Shown here piece after piece: positions 34,611-43,490 of a stretch of 64,000 nt of DNA (its first letter is position 1; the number at the start of each line of letters is the position of its first letter). Source of the DNA: Leadbetterella sp964489955 (GTDB lineage: Bacteria; Bacteroidota; Bacteroidia; Cytophagales; Spirosomataceae); assembly GCA_964489955.1 (NCBI GenBank), contig CAZBAV010000015.1, positions 5,099 through 69,098 on the forward strand. The letters are read 5' to 3'. The notes beneath the pieces were generated by a model. It searched no databases and had not been told where the DNA came from. It worked only from the letters and a program-made list of their open reading frames with translations. A program made the translations under genes and the position numbers.

Positions 34611-36253
34611 AATTTGTCTTTTTTGACCTTGTTAAATTCTTCCAGAAAAGTATTGCAACAGTTCTCGTAGTAGTATACTTCGTGTGCATCGAGTTTCAAT
34701 TGGGTAGGTCTATAGCGAAGAGTTGAAACCATATCAGACCAATCATTAAGTAGTTCTTCCCATTCGGAGACGTTTAAAGGAAATACCACATGAGGAAAAT
34801 ACCACAAGCTACAGCACAAAGCATATAAATGCTTAAGAGAATGTTTATAAGGTTTGTAGCCCCACCGGTATTCCAGCAAGCCCAGGCAGGCTTGTTCCAG
34901 AGCCTGATTATAGAGGGATATTTTTACAGGTGCATCCTCGTAGCCGTCTAATTCACATGTAGCTCTAATAAAACAATCGGAGTTGAACCAGCGGGTATAC
35001 CGTGAATGTATGGCTGCTTTTTCTTCTTCATCGGTACGTATGCCTCGGTTTTCGTGAAGACGCCATATTGGCGTATGGGAGCTTAGCAGGGTTTGGTTTC
35101 GTAACAATACCTGATGAAAGAATGGATTGTTACTGTCAAGAGCCTGCTGCACCTGCTGCTGCGTAAAGGTCAGTAGTAGAAACACAGTGTTGCTTTCCTT
35201 ATTGAGCCTTGCCTGTGCCTGGTTTACGGCATCGCGGCGGTCTGCAGTAGTAATTATGAGCAAATCATAAAACTCCTGCTGCCTTGCGGATCGCTCTATA
35301 ATGCTGTCCATAGAGAGTGTATTTTGTCGGTGCCCGAAAAGGTAGACCACCTGCATGCCCTCTACGGCTTCGCTTAAGTAGCTCAGAGCCTTTTCCAGAT
35401 CAGCGGAAGGTTTTGCAGAAGAGGCTTCTGAGAGAAGTATCGGCTGCGGAGATTGCGGTTCAGTAACTATTGGCTCTGGAAGGGTATCTAAAACCAGAGC
35501 ACAATTCGCGAATTTAGCAAGCTGCGTAAATTCATGCAGAAGTATTACTCTGACCTGAGTATATACCTTTTCCATCTTTTGCTCCAGTTTATCAAGGTTT
35601 TCCGGTGCTATCTGGTAGTCGTCGGTGTAACGAACTTTGCGGTACAGCTCTTCGAGGATGTTGAGCAATTGCTGGTCGGCAGGCTGAAAAACTACTTCCC
35701 ATGCAGGATACAGTCGTTTCATGAAGCGTTCGTGCTCACGGATGGAATTGGAGATGCACTCTTTGCTGATGAGGGTAATCTGGGCATGGCGATAGCTGAG
35801 TGCCAGCACCTGATGCAGCATAAAAGCGGCCAGGTTGTAGCTGCCTATTCGTTTTAAATGATAGTAATTGTCACGCATCTCGGCAATTTTGCGGTCTTCA
35901 CGATCGTAAGTTTCCTGAGCATTGGTGGCACAGGCGGTGGCTTCGGGAAGGGAGAGCGTTTCGGTTAAATCGGGATGTTGATACACGAGGTTGATGTGTT
36001 GACAAACCCTGAAAAGAGCGGGGTTCCCGTTTTCGAGGAGTTCGGTTACCCGTGAGGTAAAGAAGCACACGGTTTGCAATTCCGGATAATCTAGCTTCCG
36101 GATCCGGTTAACCAGTTCTTCCAGCGACTTCTTTTCTTTGTCGCTAAAGAGAATAAACAATTTGCTGTCGCCCTGCCTGAAAATATAGTCGATTTTGAAG
36201 CGGCCATGCAACTCATAAATCATTTCGTTTAGTTCGTCATTCATCGTATTCAT
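34607..36253 (-). CDS. Double NTase-HEPN-type protein (cassette gene 1)
   Basis: 548 residues in two similar halves. Half one: a nucleotidyltransferase-like region without the classic GS..D.D motif (residues 8-100), then a HEPN domain (about 112-245) with NLAAFMLHQVLALSYRHAQ and the typical VRYTDDYQIAPENLDKLEQK. Half two: VVYLFGHRQNTLSMDSIIE and a NTase-like region (295-400), then a second, more degenerate HEPN (420-520) with YNQALEQACLGLLEYRWGYK and R463...H471. HEPN domains are often RNases or nucleotide-transfer partners in toxin-antitoxin and defence systems. That role here is inference. Confidence 0.72.
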   Translation of the reverse strand: MNTMNDELNEMIYELHGRFKIDYIFRQGDSKLFILFSDKEKKSLEELVNRIRKLDYPELQTVCFFTSRVTELLENGNPALFRVCQHINLVYQHPDLTETLSLPEATACATNAQETYDREDRKIAEMRDNYYHLKRIGSYNLAAFMLHQVLALSYRHAQITLISKECISNSIREHERFMKRLYPAWEVVFQPADQQLLNILEELYRKVRYTDDYQIAPENLDKLEQKMEKVYTQVRVILLHEFTQLAKFANCALVLDTLPEPIVTEPQSPQPILLSEASSAKPSADLEKALSYLSEAVEGMQVVYLFGHRQNTLSMDSIIERSARQQEFYDLLIITTADRRDAVNQAQARLNKESNTVFLLLTFTQQQVQQALDSNNPFFHQVLLRNQTLLSSHTPIWRLHENRGIRTDEEEKAAIHSRYTRWFNSDCFIRATCELDGYEDAPVKISLYNQALEQACLGLLEYRWGYKPYKHSLKHLYALCCSLWYFPHVVFPLNVSEWEELLNDWSDMVSTLRYRPTQLKLDAHEVYYYENCCNTFLEEFNKVKKDKL

Positions 36254-36350
36254 TGGTTTGTGAGGATGAAGTTCAGGGCATCGACAGGCATATTCAATTC
36301 CCCGAAAGGCATAAAATATTCAGAAAGAGGGATAAGTTATTCGGGGCAGA

Positions 36351-36440
36351 GGATAATTGATAATGGATAGTTGACAATTGACAATGAATAATTGGAGATG
36401 AATAGAGGAGAGTTGATAATGAATGATTTATAATGAGTAG
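36351..36440. repeat. Degenerate low-complexity repeat
   Basis: A run of imperfect units of the type GATAATGGATAGTTGACAAT is repeated about six times with variation. Such tracts are common between genes in Bacteroidota. Confidence 0.6.
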
Positions 36441-36496
36441 AGAAAAGTTATGGATTTGCGGTGTTTAAATGGCTCTCTTCTAAGGTTGTGATTTGA

Positions 36497-36574
36497 TCAC
36501 TACCAAAGAAGAACAGACAATACTTCTGATCAGACTTATTGAAAATGTAATAGCAATAGACAAAAAATATTAAA
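36497..36574 (+). pseudogene. C-terminal gene fragment (EEQT type)
   Basis: An open frame after a TAA encodes ITTKEEQTILLIRLIEN and a short tail ending in TAA at 36574. The end of the small ORF at 46202-46372 reads ITNEEQTKLLIKLFEN in the same position relative to its stop. The family is unknown. This copy has lost its N-terminal part. Confidence 0.5.
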
Positions 36575-36623
36575 GCTCCTTGAGGAGGCTAAATAACAGA
36601 CATTTCATGTTTTTTTAGTTTAG

Positions 36624-36819
36624 AGTTGAATAGATTTTATCTGTAAAAGCCTGAGCTTATAGCTCGTTTTTTTTGCTAATTATCTAATTTTCAAACTATT
36701 TTTTTGCTTAAAACAAGAAATGAAACGATATTGCAGCTTATTATAGTGGTTTATTTTAGAAATTAGAAACGCCTGGCTCGGTTGAGCCGGGTGTTTTTTT
36801 TTGACCAATTAATAAATTG
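36624..36819. repeat. Paired-hairpin repeat element, copy 1
   Basis: Starts AGTTGAATAGATTTT. First hairpin GAGCT-TAT-AGCTC with T-run (36653-36674); second at 36770-36802 (GCCTGGCTC/GAGCCGGGT, nine T). Between them TTGCAGCTTATTATAGTGG (36731-36749) is shared with copy 2, and both end in ACCAATTAATAAATT. Each hairpin alone looks like a terminator. Confidence 0.6.
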
Positions 36820-36939
36820 TTGTTGTGAGTTCTCCCAAAATTAGTAAGGCCAAAAGTATATATTTATCTGTTTTGCAATTACATGAATAGATTTCCAGCG
36901 TAAAGACGTCTTAATTTTAGAAAGAGAACAACTGGTAAA

Positions 36940-37083
36940 ATGAAGATTGTATCAAAACTCCTATCTTATTTGGGCACAAATGGCCAGTACAAGGGAGTGG
37001 TGAGATCCATTCAAGCGGGGGTAATTATATTGAATTACACAAATCAGGCTGGGATGGGAAATCAGATATTTCGTAGTTTTTAA
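36940..37083 (+). CDS. Possible 47-residue small protein
   Basis: ATG at 36940 opens a 48-codon frame (MKIVSKLLSYLGTNGQYKGV, then a hydrophobic IQAGVIILNY segment, ending MGNQIFRSF). It ends 50 bases before the cupin start. No family is recognised. It could be a truncated gene. Confidence 0.25.
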   Translation: MKIVSKLLSYLGTNGQYKGVVRSIQAGVIILNYTNQAGMGNQIFRSF

Positions 37084-37132
37084 CTACCTTTCATTTCATT
37101 TTTTTACTTTAGTGTTTACAAAAAACAGTATT

Positions 37133-37456
37133 ATGAGCGATATAGGAGATATCAAACCCATAGAAGTTATCAAGGGTTTTAGTGCAAGGTTTATACATGC
37201 AGAAAAAATGACACTTGGATTCTGGGAAGTAGAGAAAGGAGCTGTTCTACCCCCACATAAACATATACATGAACAGGTAACTCAGGTGGAGGAAGGTCAA
37301 TTTCAATTAACTGTAAACGGAGAAACAAAAATTTACGTAAAAGGTATGGTGGCGGTAATTCCACCCAACATTGAACACGGAGGTGTGGCCCTGACAGACT
37401 GCAAACTGTTTGATATTTTTAGTCCGGTTCGTGAAGATTACAAAAAACTGGGATAA
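37133..37456 (+). CDS. Cupin-domain protein
   Basis: 107 residues, a single small beta-barrel. The ATG at 37133 is preferred to a GTG at 37112. Cupin motif 1 is PHKHIHEQVTQVEEGQF (two His and Glu as metal ligands) and motif 2 is IPPNIEHGGVAL with the third His. Substrate is unknown. A decayed copy of the motif 2 region lies at 43246-43300. Confidence 0.9.
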   Translation: MSDIGDIKPIEVIKGFSARFIHAEKMTLGFWEVEKGAVLPPHKHIHEQVTQVEEGQFQLTVNGETKIYVKGMVAVIPPNIEHGGVALTDCKLFDIFSPVREDYKKLG

Positions 37457-37587
37457 GAAAATAAACTCCCCCACCCTCCGGATATAACTAGTATAGAGAA
37501 GAAAAAATTAGCTCTTACCTCCAAACATTTACTGGATACCTAATTGCTCCATACGGGCAATTAGGTATTTTGCTATAGTTAATTTTT

Positions 37588-39966
37588 TCATTCACTTTCT
37601 TTGGGAGAATGCAACATAAAATCATACTTTTTTCTCAATAAGTCAAGTAAGGATTTTTCATCATGGTACTCTCCCTCGCCCTCCATTTCGATCTTCCCGT
37701 GAATACTTGTATCTATAGTTTTATCCAGCTCTTTTAAAACCAGATTTGTAGATCTCAATGCTCCTTCTACCCAACCCTGAAAATCAGAATAGGCTTCTCC
37801 ACAAGTATAAATTGGTAAGTTCCCAAAAGGTTTAATCATGTTAAGTATCACATCGTCATCTTTTGTACCCACTCCCCATTGATGCACACCGTAGCCAAAG
37901 TTTCCGTAAGCATCGGTTTTTAAGGATTGGGAACCTTCCCAAATACGCACACTTGTAGCAATTGGTTTTGGAACATTATTTGTCTGAAATAGTTGTTGAA
38001 AGTACTCTGTAATGGCGGTAACCATTTGCTCTGAAGCAGGAGTGATATATTTAGGTGTAATTGACGTTGTTTTGCTTTCTAACGGTTTATCTTTATCAAG
38101 ATCCGTAATTTGCCTCACATGATCAGATTGAGGATAAGCATTACTTTTTGTTAATGTCTTAGCAAATCCTTGCCAGAAATTAATGTTTTGATAATCACAA
38201 TAGATGGTAAGTGCGGCTGGTCTTGAATATACTTTCTTCATTTTCTTTGTGAGCTCCTCTTCTAATCTATGTAACTCTTGCTTATCGTCATTTTCCTCAC
38301 TACCACTTGTCTTTTTTTGAGAATGACTTCTACTCATTTTAACACGTAATAATTGAAACTGACCGGAAATTTTGCTTAGTTCCTTGTCATCAGAATAAAA
38401 AGGATAGACACTTCCTAATGGCATATCTGTAAAATTGGGACCAAAAGTAACGCTTGCGTTAGGTGTATTTTCGCTGTTCCACCATGCCATGTCATAATAC
38501 AAATTTATTTTAGCCAAAGGTTGATTTGTGGTTGACTCCAGCGTTTTCCATAGTGCTTGCTCTTCAGAAACTATGGAAGGAGACGCATTAACCAATTTTT
38601 CAATGGCTACCCTTGGTAAAGCTAAAATACAAGCTTTAAAGTGGAGTGCTTTATATCGATTTCTATTCGGTATAATTTTTTTATACTTTTCAATCAGTGA
38701 ATGAATATCTGCTAATGTATTACTACCCTTTACTTTATTGATAAATTGTAAAATATTTTTTGAAGAACTTATTGCTGATTCCGAATCAAATTCTTCTTTA
38801 TCTATAAATCCTATTATTTCTCTCTGTATTTCTTCAATAATTTCTTCATTCTTTTCTTGACCAATTGGTCGTAAGATTGCACTAATATCATCTGAAAAGT
38901 CAGAAATATTAAGAGTATCTATGGTAACACTTTTTTTCTCGATTTTAATGACTTTAGTTTGTAAAACAATATCAACTCTATGTTGCTTGTCGTTTAGTTT
39001 AGTTAGTTCATGAACTAGTGCATTGGTGAGCTGACTAAAACCATAGCGTAAAGACTTAAAATCTGGCTCAGCAGGGAACTCCATCAATAATTGGAACGCT
39101 TCCCCTGCATTCATCATAGAAAAATAGGTTCCATTAAATCCTGAAACACGTGCCATCATCTGAATACACTCATTGGAGTACCCCATATCCGCCAACAAAG
39201 ACCATAAAGTCCATTTGTACAATTCAATTCCTTTCCATTTAAAGTTTAGACGGAAAAACTGCCAAATGCCTGGTGCTGAAATTTCAATACCTTCATAATT
39301 TGGAATAAAAGGTTCTTGACTATTGCTAAGATTGCTTTGATGTATTTTATTTAATGTGTCTAATGTCTTTTTTGCATCTTTATTCTCGTCACTCTCAATA
39401 ATTGACTTATAAACTTGCTGTGGTATAATATCTGATGGATTAATACCTTTTTCATTGTTTTTTAAACCATATAAATCGCTCCAGACTTTATAATTATTAC
39501 GTTTGCTTTCTCTGCGGCTAAATGTTCTTCCTCTATAGGACATGCGATTGTTGTCATCCAAATGCATCGGAAAAGGAACAATCTCTTTATCCAACTCTAA
39601 CTCAACAAATAAGTTCATCAATTGGGGCATATCTTCAAAGGTAAAACGCATACCGCCTTCCTCTTCTTTAAGCAAATTATCATAAATCAAAAACAAGTCG
39701 GTATCTAACCTGCCTCCTGTTCTGTTAGATTGTTCAATAATCAGTATTTTGTGTTTTTTGGAGCTCTTTTTTTTCGCTCTCAGTATTTTATATGCAGCAT
39801 ATAATCCAGCTATTCCACCACCTACAATTACTTGATCATAGGAATTTTTGATATTCGTTATATCGATAAAAATAGGCACCTCATCTCTCTTCGGTTTAGA
39901 ATGTAATGAGGATTCTGCATTGACATTGAATTTACTATGTATATTGTTTATGCTATAATGTGGCAT
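37588..39966 (-). CDS. Flavin amine oxidase / L-amino-acid-oxidase-like protein
   Basis: 792 residues, cytosolic. The FAD-binding dinucleotide fold is YDQVIVGGGIAGLYAAYKIL (about residues 39-58) with IIEQSNRTGGRL after it. The amine-oxidase C-terminal FAD segment is YTCGEAYSDFQGWVEGALRS. It is far longer than VioA/RebO-type oxidases (about 420-480), with charged insertions around 290-440 and 540-580. It is the last gene of a three-gene operon, 5 bases after the previous stop. The likely reaction is FAD-dependent oxidation of an amino acid to an imino acid; the substrate is not known. Confidence 0.85.
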   Translation of the reverse strand: MPHYSINNIHSKFNVNAESSLHSKPKRDEVPIFIDITNIKNSYDQVIVGGGIAGLYAAYKILRAKKKSSKKHKILIIEQSNRTGGRLDTDLFLIYDNLLKEEEGGMRFTFEDMPQLMNLFVELELDKEIVPFPMHLDDNNRMSYRGRTFSRRESKRNNYKVWSDLYGLKNNEKGINPSDIIPQQVYKSIIESDENKDAKKTLDTLNKIHQSNLSNSQEPFIPNYEGIEISAPGIWQFFRLNFKWKGIELYKWTLWSLLADMGYSNECIQMMARVSGFNGTYFSMMNAGEAFQLLMEFPAEPDFKSLRYGFSQLTNALVHELTKLNDKQHRVDIVLQTKVIKIEKKSVTIDTLNISDFSDDISAILRPIGQEKNEEIIEEIQREIIGFIDKEEFDSESAISSSKNILQFINKVKGSNTLADIHSLIEKYKKIIPNRNRYKALHFKACILALPRVAIEKLVNASPSIVSEEQALWKTLESTTNQPLAKINLYYDMAWWNSENTPNASVTFGPNFTDMPLGSVYPFYSDDKELSKISGQFQLLRVKMSRSHSQKKTSGSEENDDKQELHRLEEELTKKMKKVYSRPAALTIYCDYQNINFWQGFAKTLTKSNAYPQSDHVRQITDLDKDKPLESKTTSITPKYITPASEQMVTAITEYFQQLFQTNNVPKPIATSVRIWEGSQSLKTDAYGNFGYGVHQWGVGTKDDDVILNMIKPFGNLPIYTCGEAYSDFQGWVEGALRSTNLVLKELDKTIDTSIHGKIEMEGEGEYHDEKSLLDLLRKKYDFMLHSPKESE

Positions 39967-39971
39967 GACTA

Positions 39972-41648
39972 TTATTTTTTAGGGTTATGAAACGGACATT
40001 TAGATATATCATTAATATCTAACTCGGGATTTTTCTTAATTTTTTCTTTTAATACATCAAGATTCGGGTCGATAAATTGATCCCTAGCCACTGTTTTAGA
40101 ATAATCATTTAAATCCTTGAATTGTCTCAATGTGTTTACCTGGATATGTGGCCAACTAGTTGTACCTCCACCATCTCCGAAACCAAATTCAAAGAAAACA
40201 ATTTGTTCGTACTGCAATTGTAAAACTTCCCTTTCGTCTTCAATCACTGTTTCTAACCACATGTTCATTTTCATATTTACTGTAGGAACAAACCGATTCA
40301 CAAATGGAATATTGACAATTCCTCCCTGTGCCCCTTCATCTTTTTGAGAAAACATTTCAATTTTGACATGGTTTTTGATAACTTGATTTTTGATGGCATC
40401 ACGTAATCTCAAATCAGGCCTGACTGAGTAGGGATATAAATTATGTAGAAACATGACTTGTGCATACACTTCACCTTCTCCATCGTCGTTTGTAATATTT
40501 AAATTTTCGACAGGCGTAAAGGGTAAATGTGGCGGATTATATAAATCGAAAGGCCTTGATTGATCACTCGGACTTGTAGCACCACCCATTGTCGGAGATA
40601 CTGCAAGGTGATCGTAATCCCATGTTCCTTTTGCCGGATTTACAAACATGGGTTCACCATTAATTAGAAAACTTGAACCTTCCCTTTTTAAATCGCCCAG
40701 TAAAGTGATAGTACTTCCATGAGGAATGACACCACTACGGGAAATAGAATAATCCGGGACAAACGTGGGACGATCAATACCTTCGCCTGGTTGAAGTTCT
40801 TTTGCAGGAACAATACTGACAATGGTGCTGGGATCAGGAGGTAATATTTCTGTGTATTTAGGCGTTTCTAATTCCCCGATATTATAAAGCGTAACATCTA
40901 AAAATGGATGATTACTTACAATTGATTCAATTTTTTTTAATTCTTCATAACCGGGTCTCAAAGGATATAATCTTCCTATCAATTCTTTAATTCCTGCCGG
41001 ATTATTCCAGTTATGGACACCCCGGTCTTTTCTAATAGAGTCTGAAGTAGCGGGATTCTTATATAAATCAGACAGCCATAGGTACATGCCATTCTCTTCA
41101 TGAATACCGATGTATTTTTTTTCGCCGTCTATTGTATTTACACTTTTGATTGATTGTTCATACTTAACCGCTCCACAAAACTGTTCATTGGCTCCGCCAC
41201 GATTTCTCACCCCTCCTTGTACTAAATCAAAAGACAGTTTTTCAATATATTCATCACATTCAAAAGAAAATTTTCCTGGAATATTATTTTGCGTTGTGCC
41301 CGGAGAAGGCATTATGGTTGTATGGATGCCAGATCCAATATTTTCTTTACTTTCATTCTTCTTATCATTGCTGATACGCTTAGAATTATTTTCAATATAA
41401 CTATACCAATCACCCTGTAGTAATTCTAAAATCCCGTACTCAACACGTGTTTCTTTATCTTTTAGAATTTTCTCGGAAAAAATTTGAAAGGGTTGATCTA
41501 TTGTAACTTTCTCAAAGCCTTTCATGAATTTTTCAAGAACATCTTTTTCTGATACATCTTTTAAATAAGAAGCATAGCCATCTTTGCGGATGCCATCCTC
41601 ATCGTTTGATTTTAGTCTATTGCTAGAACCTAAATTTTGTTTTAACAT
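39972..41648 (-). CDS. Haem-binding/lipocalin-like protein, unknown function
   Basis: 558 residues, no signal peptide. The middle region (about 75-210) has the pattern of bacterial haem-binding fatty-acid-binding-like proteins: LLQGDWYSYIEN, GIHTTIMPSPGTT, GGVRNRGGANEQFCGAVKYEQ, GIHEENGMYLWLSDL. The C-terminal half is proline-rich and strand-like. The protein ends in KCPFHNPKK, a Cys-Pro motif of the type that can bind haem. It sits between the ferritin-like gene (22 bases) and the oxidase gene (5 bases). The haem assignment rests on motif resemblance only. Confidence 0.55.
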   Translation of the reverse strand: MLKQNLGSSNRLKSNDEDGIRKDGYASYLKDVSEKDVLEKFMKGFEKVTIDQPFQIFSEKILKDKETRVEYGILELLQGDWYSYIENNSKRISNDKKNESKENIGSGIHTTIMPSPGTTQNNIPGKFSFECDEYIEKLSFDLVQGGVRNRGGANEQFCGAVKYEQSIKSVNTIDGEKKYIGIHEENGMYLWLSDLYKNPATSDSIRKDRGVHNWNNPAGIKELIGRLYPLRPGYEELKKIESIVSNHPFLDVTLYNIGELETPKYTEILPPDPSTIVSIVPAKELQPGEGIDRPTFVPDYSISRSGVIPHGSTITLLGDLKREGSSFLINGEPMFVNPAKGTWDYDHLAVSPTMGGATSPSDQSRPFDLYNPPHLPFTPVENLNITNDDGEGEVYAQVMFLHNLYPYSVRPDLRLRDAIKNQVIKNHVKIEMFSQKDEGAQGGIVNIPFVNRFVPTVNMKMNMWLETVIEDEREVLQLQYEQIVFFEFGFGDGGGTTSWPHIQVNTLRQFKDLNDYSKTVARDQFIDPNLDVLKEKIKKNPELDINDISKCPFHNPKK

Positions 41649-41670
41649 AATTTTGTTTTTTTATTATTTA

Positions 41671-42942
41671 TTAAGGAGTTGAATATTCAAAAACAGGTCT
41701 CAGATTTTCTTTTTTATTATTGGGATTTGCCATTGTTACTATTCCCTTTGCCATAGAACTGAGACATCTCATTATCTGGATTGATTCCACTATTAAAGAT
41801 TGATTACCAGTTACAAATGCATTTTCAATTTTTTGAAGCATTTCATTGTAATGCGAATTAAAATTTTTCAATACTTTATATTCCGCAGAGTCTTCCAACA
41901 AATCAGAAAGTCTAAGGTTTTCTGAAAAAGGATATAGCTCATTTTCATTATACCTTATGGGCTCACCTTCATAGCTCACTTCTCCGTCTTTGACCACAGC
42001 CTTTCTTTGGTGTGCTATTTCGTTGAATTTATAATAGTGTGCTAGTTGGTCTCCTGTGACCGGAGATGATGATGTGCCTTCGCCCTGTTCTATTATATTA
42101 TCAATTACCTTAAGAGCATCTCCAGCAGTTTTTACTAAAATCTCAACATTTTCTTTGACAATTTGTTTTTCGATATTGAATTCAAATGTGGGATTTTTTA
42201 GTTGATGCAGGCATATGTAGAACTTGATGATCTGGTAAAACTGGCCTATTGTCAAGGTGCTGTTAGAACTGACGATCTTTTTAATTAATAATTCTGCTAC
42301 GGCAGGGTTATGCTTAATCAATAGTGTTGCGATATGAATAAGGTAAGTGATTACTTTAGTTTCAGCACTTCCTCTGGTTTTTTCTGTTAAAGCACCTACT
42401 ATAGGTTTTAATAACTCTTGCATAGCTTCCGAAAGATTATTTGCAGTGCTCAATTTGTCAATTAATTGCTTTGATGATAAGCCGGCCCCTTTCAATTCTT
42501 TATTTATCTCCAGTGGATCAAAATCCGGTTTTTCTATTTCCACAAATTTTTTAATTTGCTGAAGGCTTGCCTTTGATAATGGAAACTTGTTTTCAATATG
42601 CAGGATTGAAGGTCCGTTGGGATAATCAGGCATATTTTCTTTGCAGTGAACTTGTGGCGTGCCATTGTATGCGGTTAAAAGGTTGCATGCCCATTTCATA
42701 TGATGCATCTCATCGAGATAAATCTCCTTTAAACTTTTAGACAGTAACCCAAATCCTTCATTTTTCTTTTCCTCAGGAATGGAATAACAGGCAGTCAGGT
42801 ACAGGGGTATTGTAAAATGTTCGATTTGAATAGCACAATTCAGTAATTGGTGAATGATGGTCAAATCAGACTTATTATTTTGTGATTTAAAAACATTTCC
42901 ATCTATTACGGACTCTAAGTACTGAGAATTAATTTTAATCAT
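41671..42942 (-). CDS. Ferritin-like protein of the iminophenyl-pyruvate dimer synthase type
   Basis: 423 residues. The N-terminal 230 residues show a four-helix ferritin-like di-metal pattern: NCAIQIEHFTIPLYLTACYS with E37 and H38, then YLDEMHHMKWACNLLTAY (E-x-x-H-H), later GDQLAHYYKFNEIAHQR. This matches the ferritin-like domain in VioB, RebD and StaD, which couple two imines made by an amino-acid oxidase. VioB-type proteins are about 1000 residues; here only the ferritin-like part is on this gene. First gene of the operon with the oxidase. Confidence 0.72.
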   Translation of the reverse strand: MIKINSQYLESVIDGNVFKSQNNKSDLTIIHQLLNCAIQIEHFTIPLYLTACYSIPEEKKNEGFGLLSKSLKEIYLDEMHHMKWACNLLTAYNGTPQVHCKENMPDYPNGPSILHIENKFPLSKASLQQIKKFVEIEKPDFDPLEINKELKGAGLSSKQLIDKLSTANNLSEAMQELLKPIVGALTEKTRGSAETKVITYLIHIATLLIKHNPAVAELLIKKIVSSNSTLTIGQFYQIIKFYICLHQLKNPTFEFNIEKQIVKENVEILVKTAGDALKVIDNIIEQGEGTSSSPVTGDQLAHYYKFNEIAHQRKAVVKDGEVSYEGEPIRYNENELYPFSENLRLSDLLEDSAEYKVLKNFNSHYNEMLQKIENAFVTGNQSLIVESIQIMRCLSSMAKGIVTMANPNNKKENLRPVFEYSTP

Positions 42943-42967
42943 AAGTATAAATTATTATAAATAGCTT

Positions 42968-42997
42968 TTTAATAAGCAAAGTGAAATGCTTATTAAA
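42968..42997 (-). promoter_or_regulatory. Operator-like inverted repeat upstream of the ferritin-like operon
   Basis: Perfect 11-bp arms TTTAATAAGCA/TGCTTATTAAA around an 8-base loop, about 26 bp upstream of the start. The loop region reads TCACTTTG in the leftward direction, one base off a TAnnTTTG -7 box, so a bound protein would block the promoter. Confidence 0.4.
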
Positions 42998-43245
42998 GGA
43001 CATAGATCTTCCTATGTTCAGAATAATTATAAAAAAAAATATTTTTTTCGTCTTATGAGTGAATAAGTGATAAAAGACGACTTTCTGACCAATAAAAAAT
43101 TGAGAATATTTGAGAATAAATAGCATTCATGGCTTATAGTGGTTATAGTTTACATTACAATTTTATAAAAAAAGAATTAAACTAATGCTGTGTAAAAATG
43201 GAATTTTATTGAATGGTATCGTGCTGGATTGTAAATGTACTACTC

Positions 43246-43300
43246 ATGGTAGGGGTAATTCCACCCAATACGGAACACAGAGGTGTTGCTTTGACGAGTG
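43246..43300 (+). pseudogene. Fragment of a cupin gene
   Basis: Reads MVGVIPPNTEHRGVALTS, closely matching MVAVIPPNIEHGGVALTD of the intact cupin at 37346-37400, with matching DNA over most of 55 bases. Upstream and downstream parts are lost. Confidence 0.75.
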
Positions 43301-43490
43301 CCCAATTCAGCTATCATATTACAGCAATCAGCTATGAAGTGATGTGATTTGTTATGCCTCCTACTAGATAAGTTCGGAGTTGGTTATTCACTACTATAAA
43401 ATTAGATATTTCTAATAACAGGAATTTATTATGAGAGAAAAATATTATTACATATTTTGTTTGGTTTTTTGAAGTCTTCTTCGTATTTTC

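Larger units (their letters stand above)
36254..36939. other. Gene-poor spacer with repeats and gene fragments
   Basis: Contents in order: a low-complexity tract (36351-36440), a coding fragment ending at 36574, and a paired-hairpin element (36624-36819). No intact gene is seen. Confidence 0.7.
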
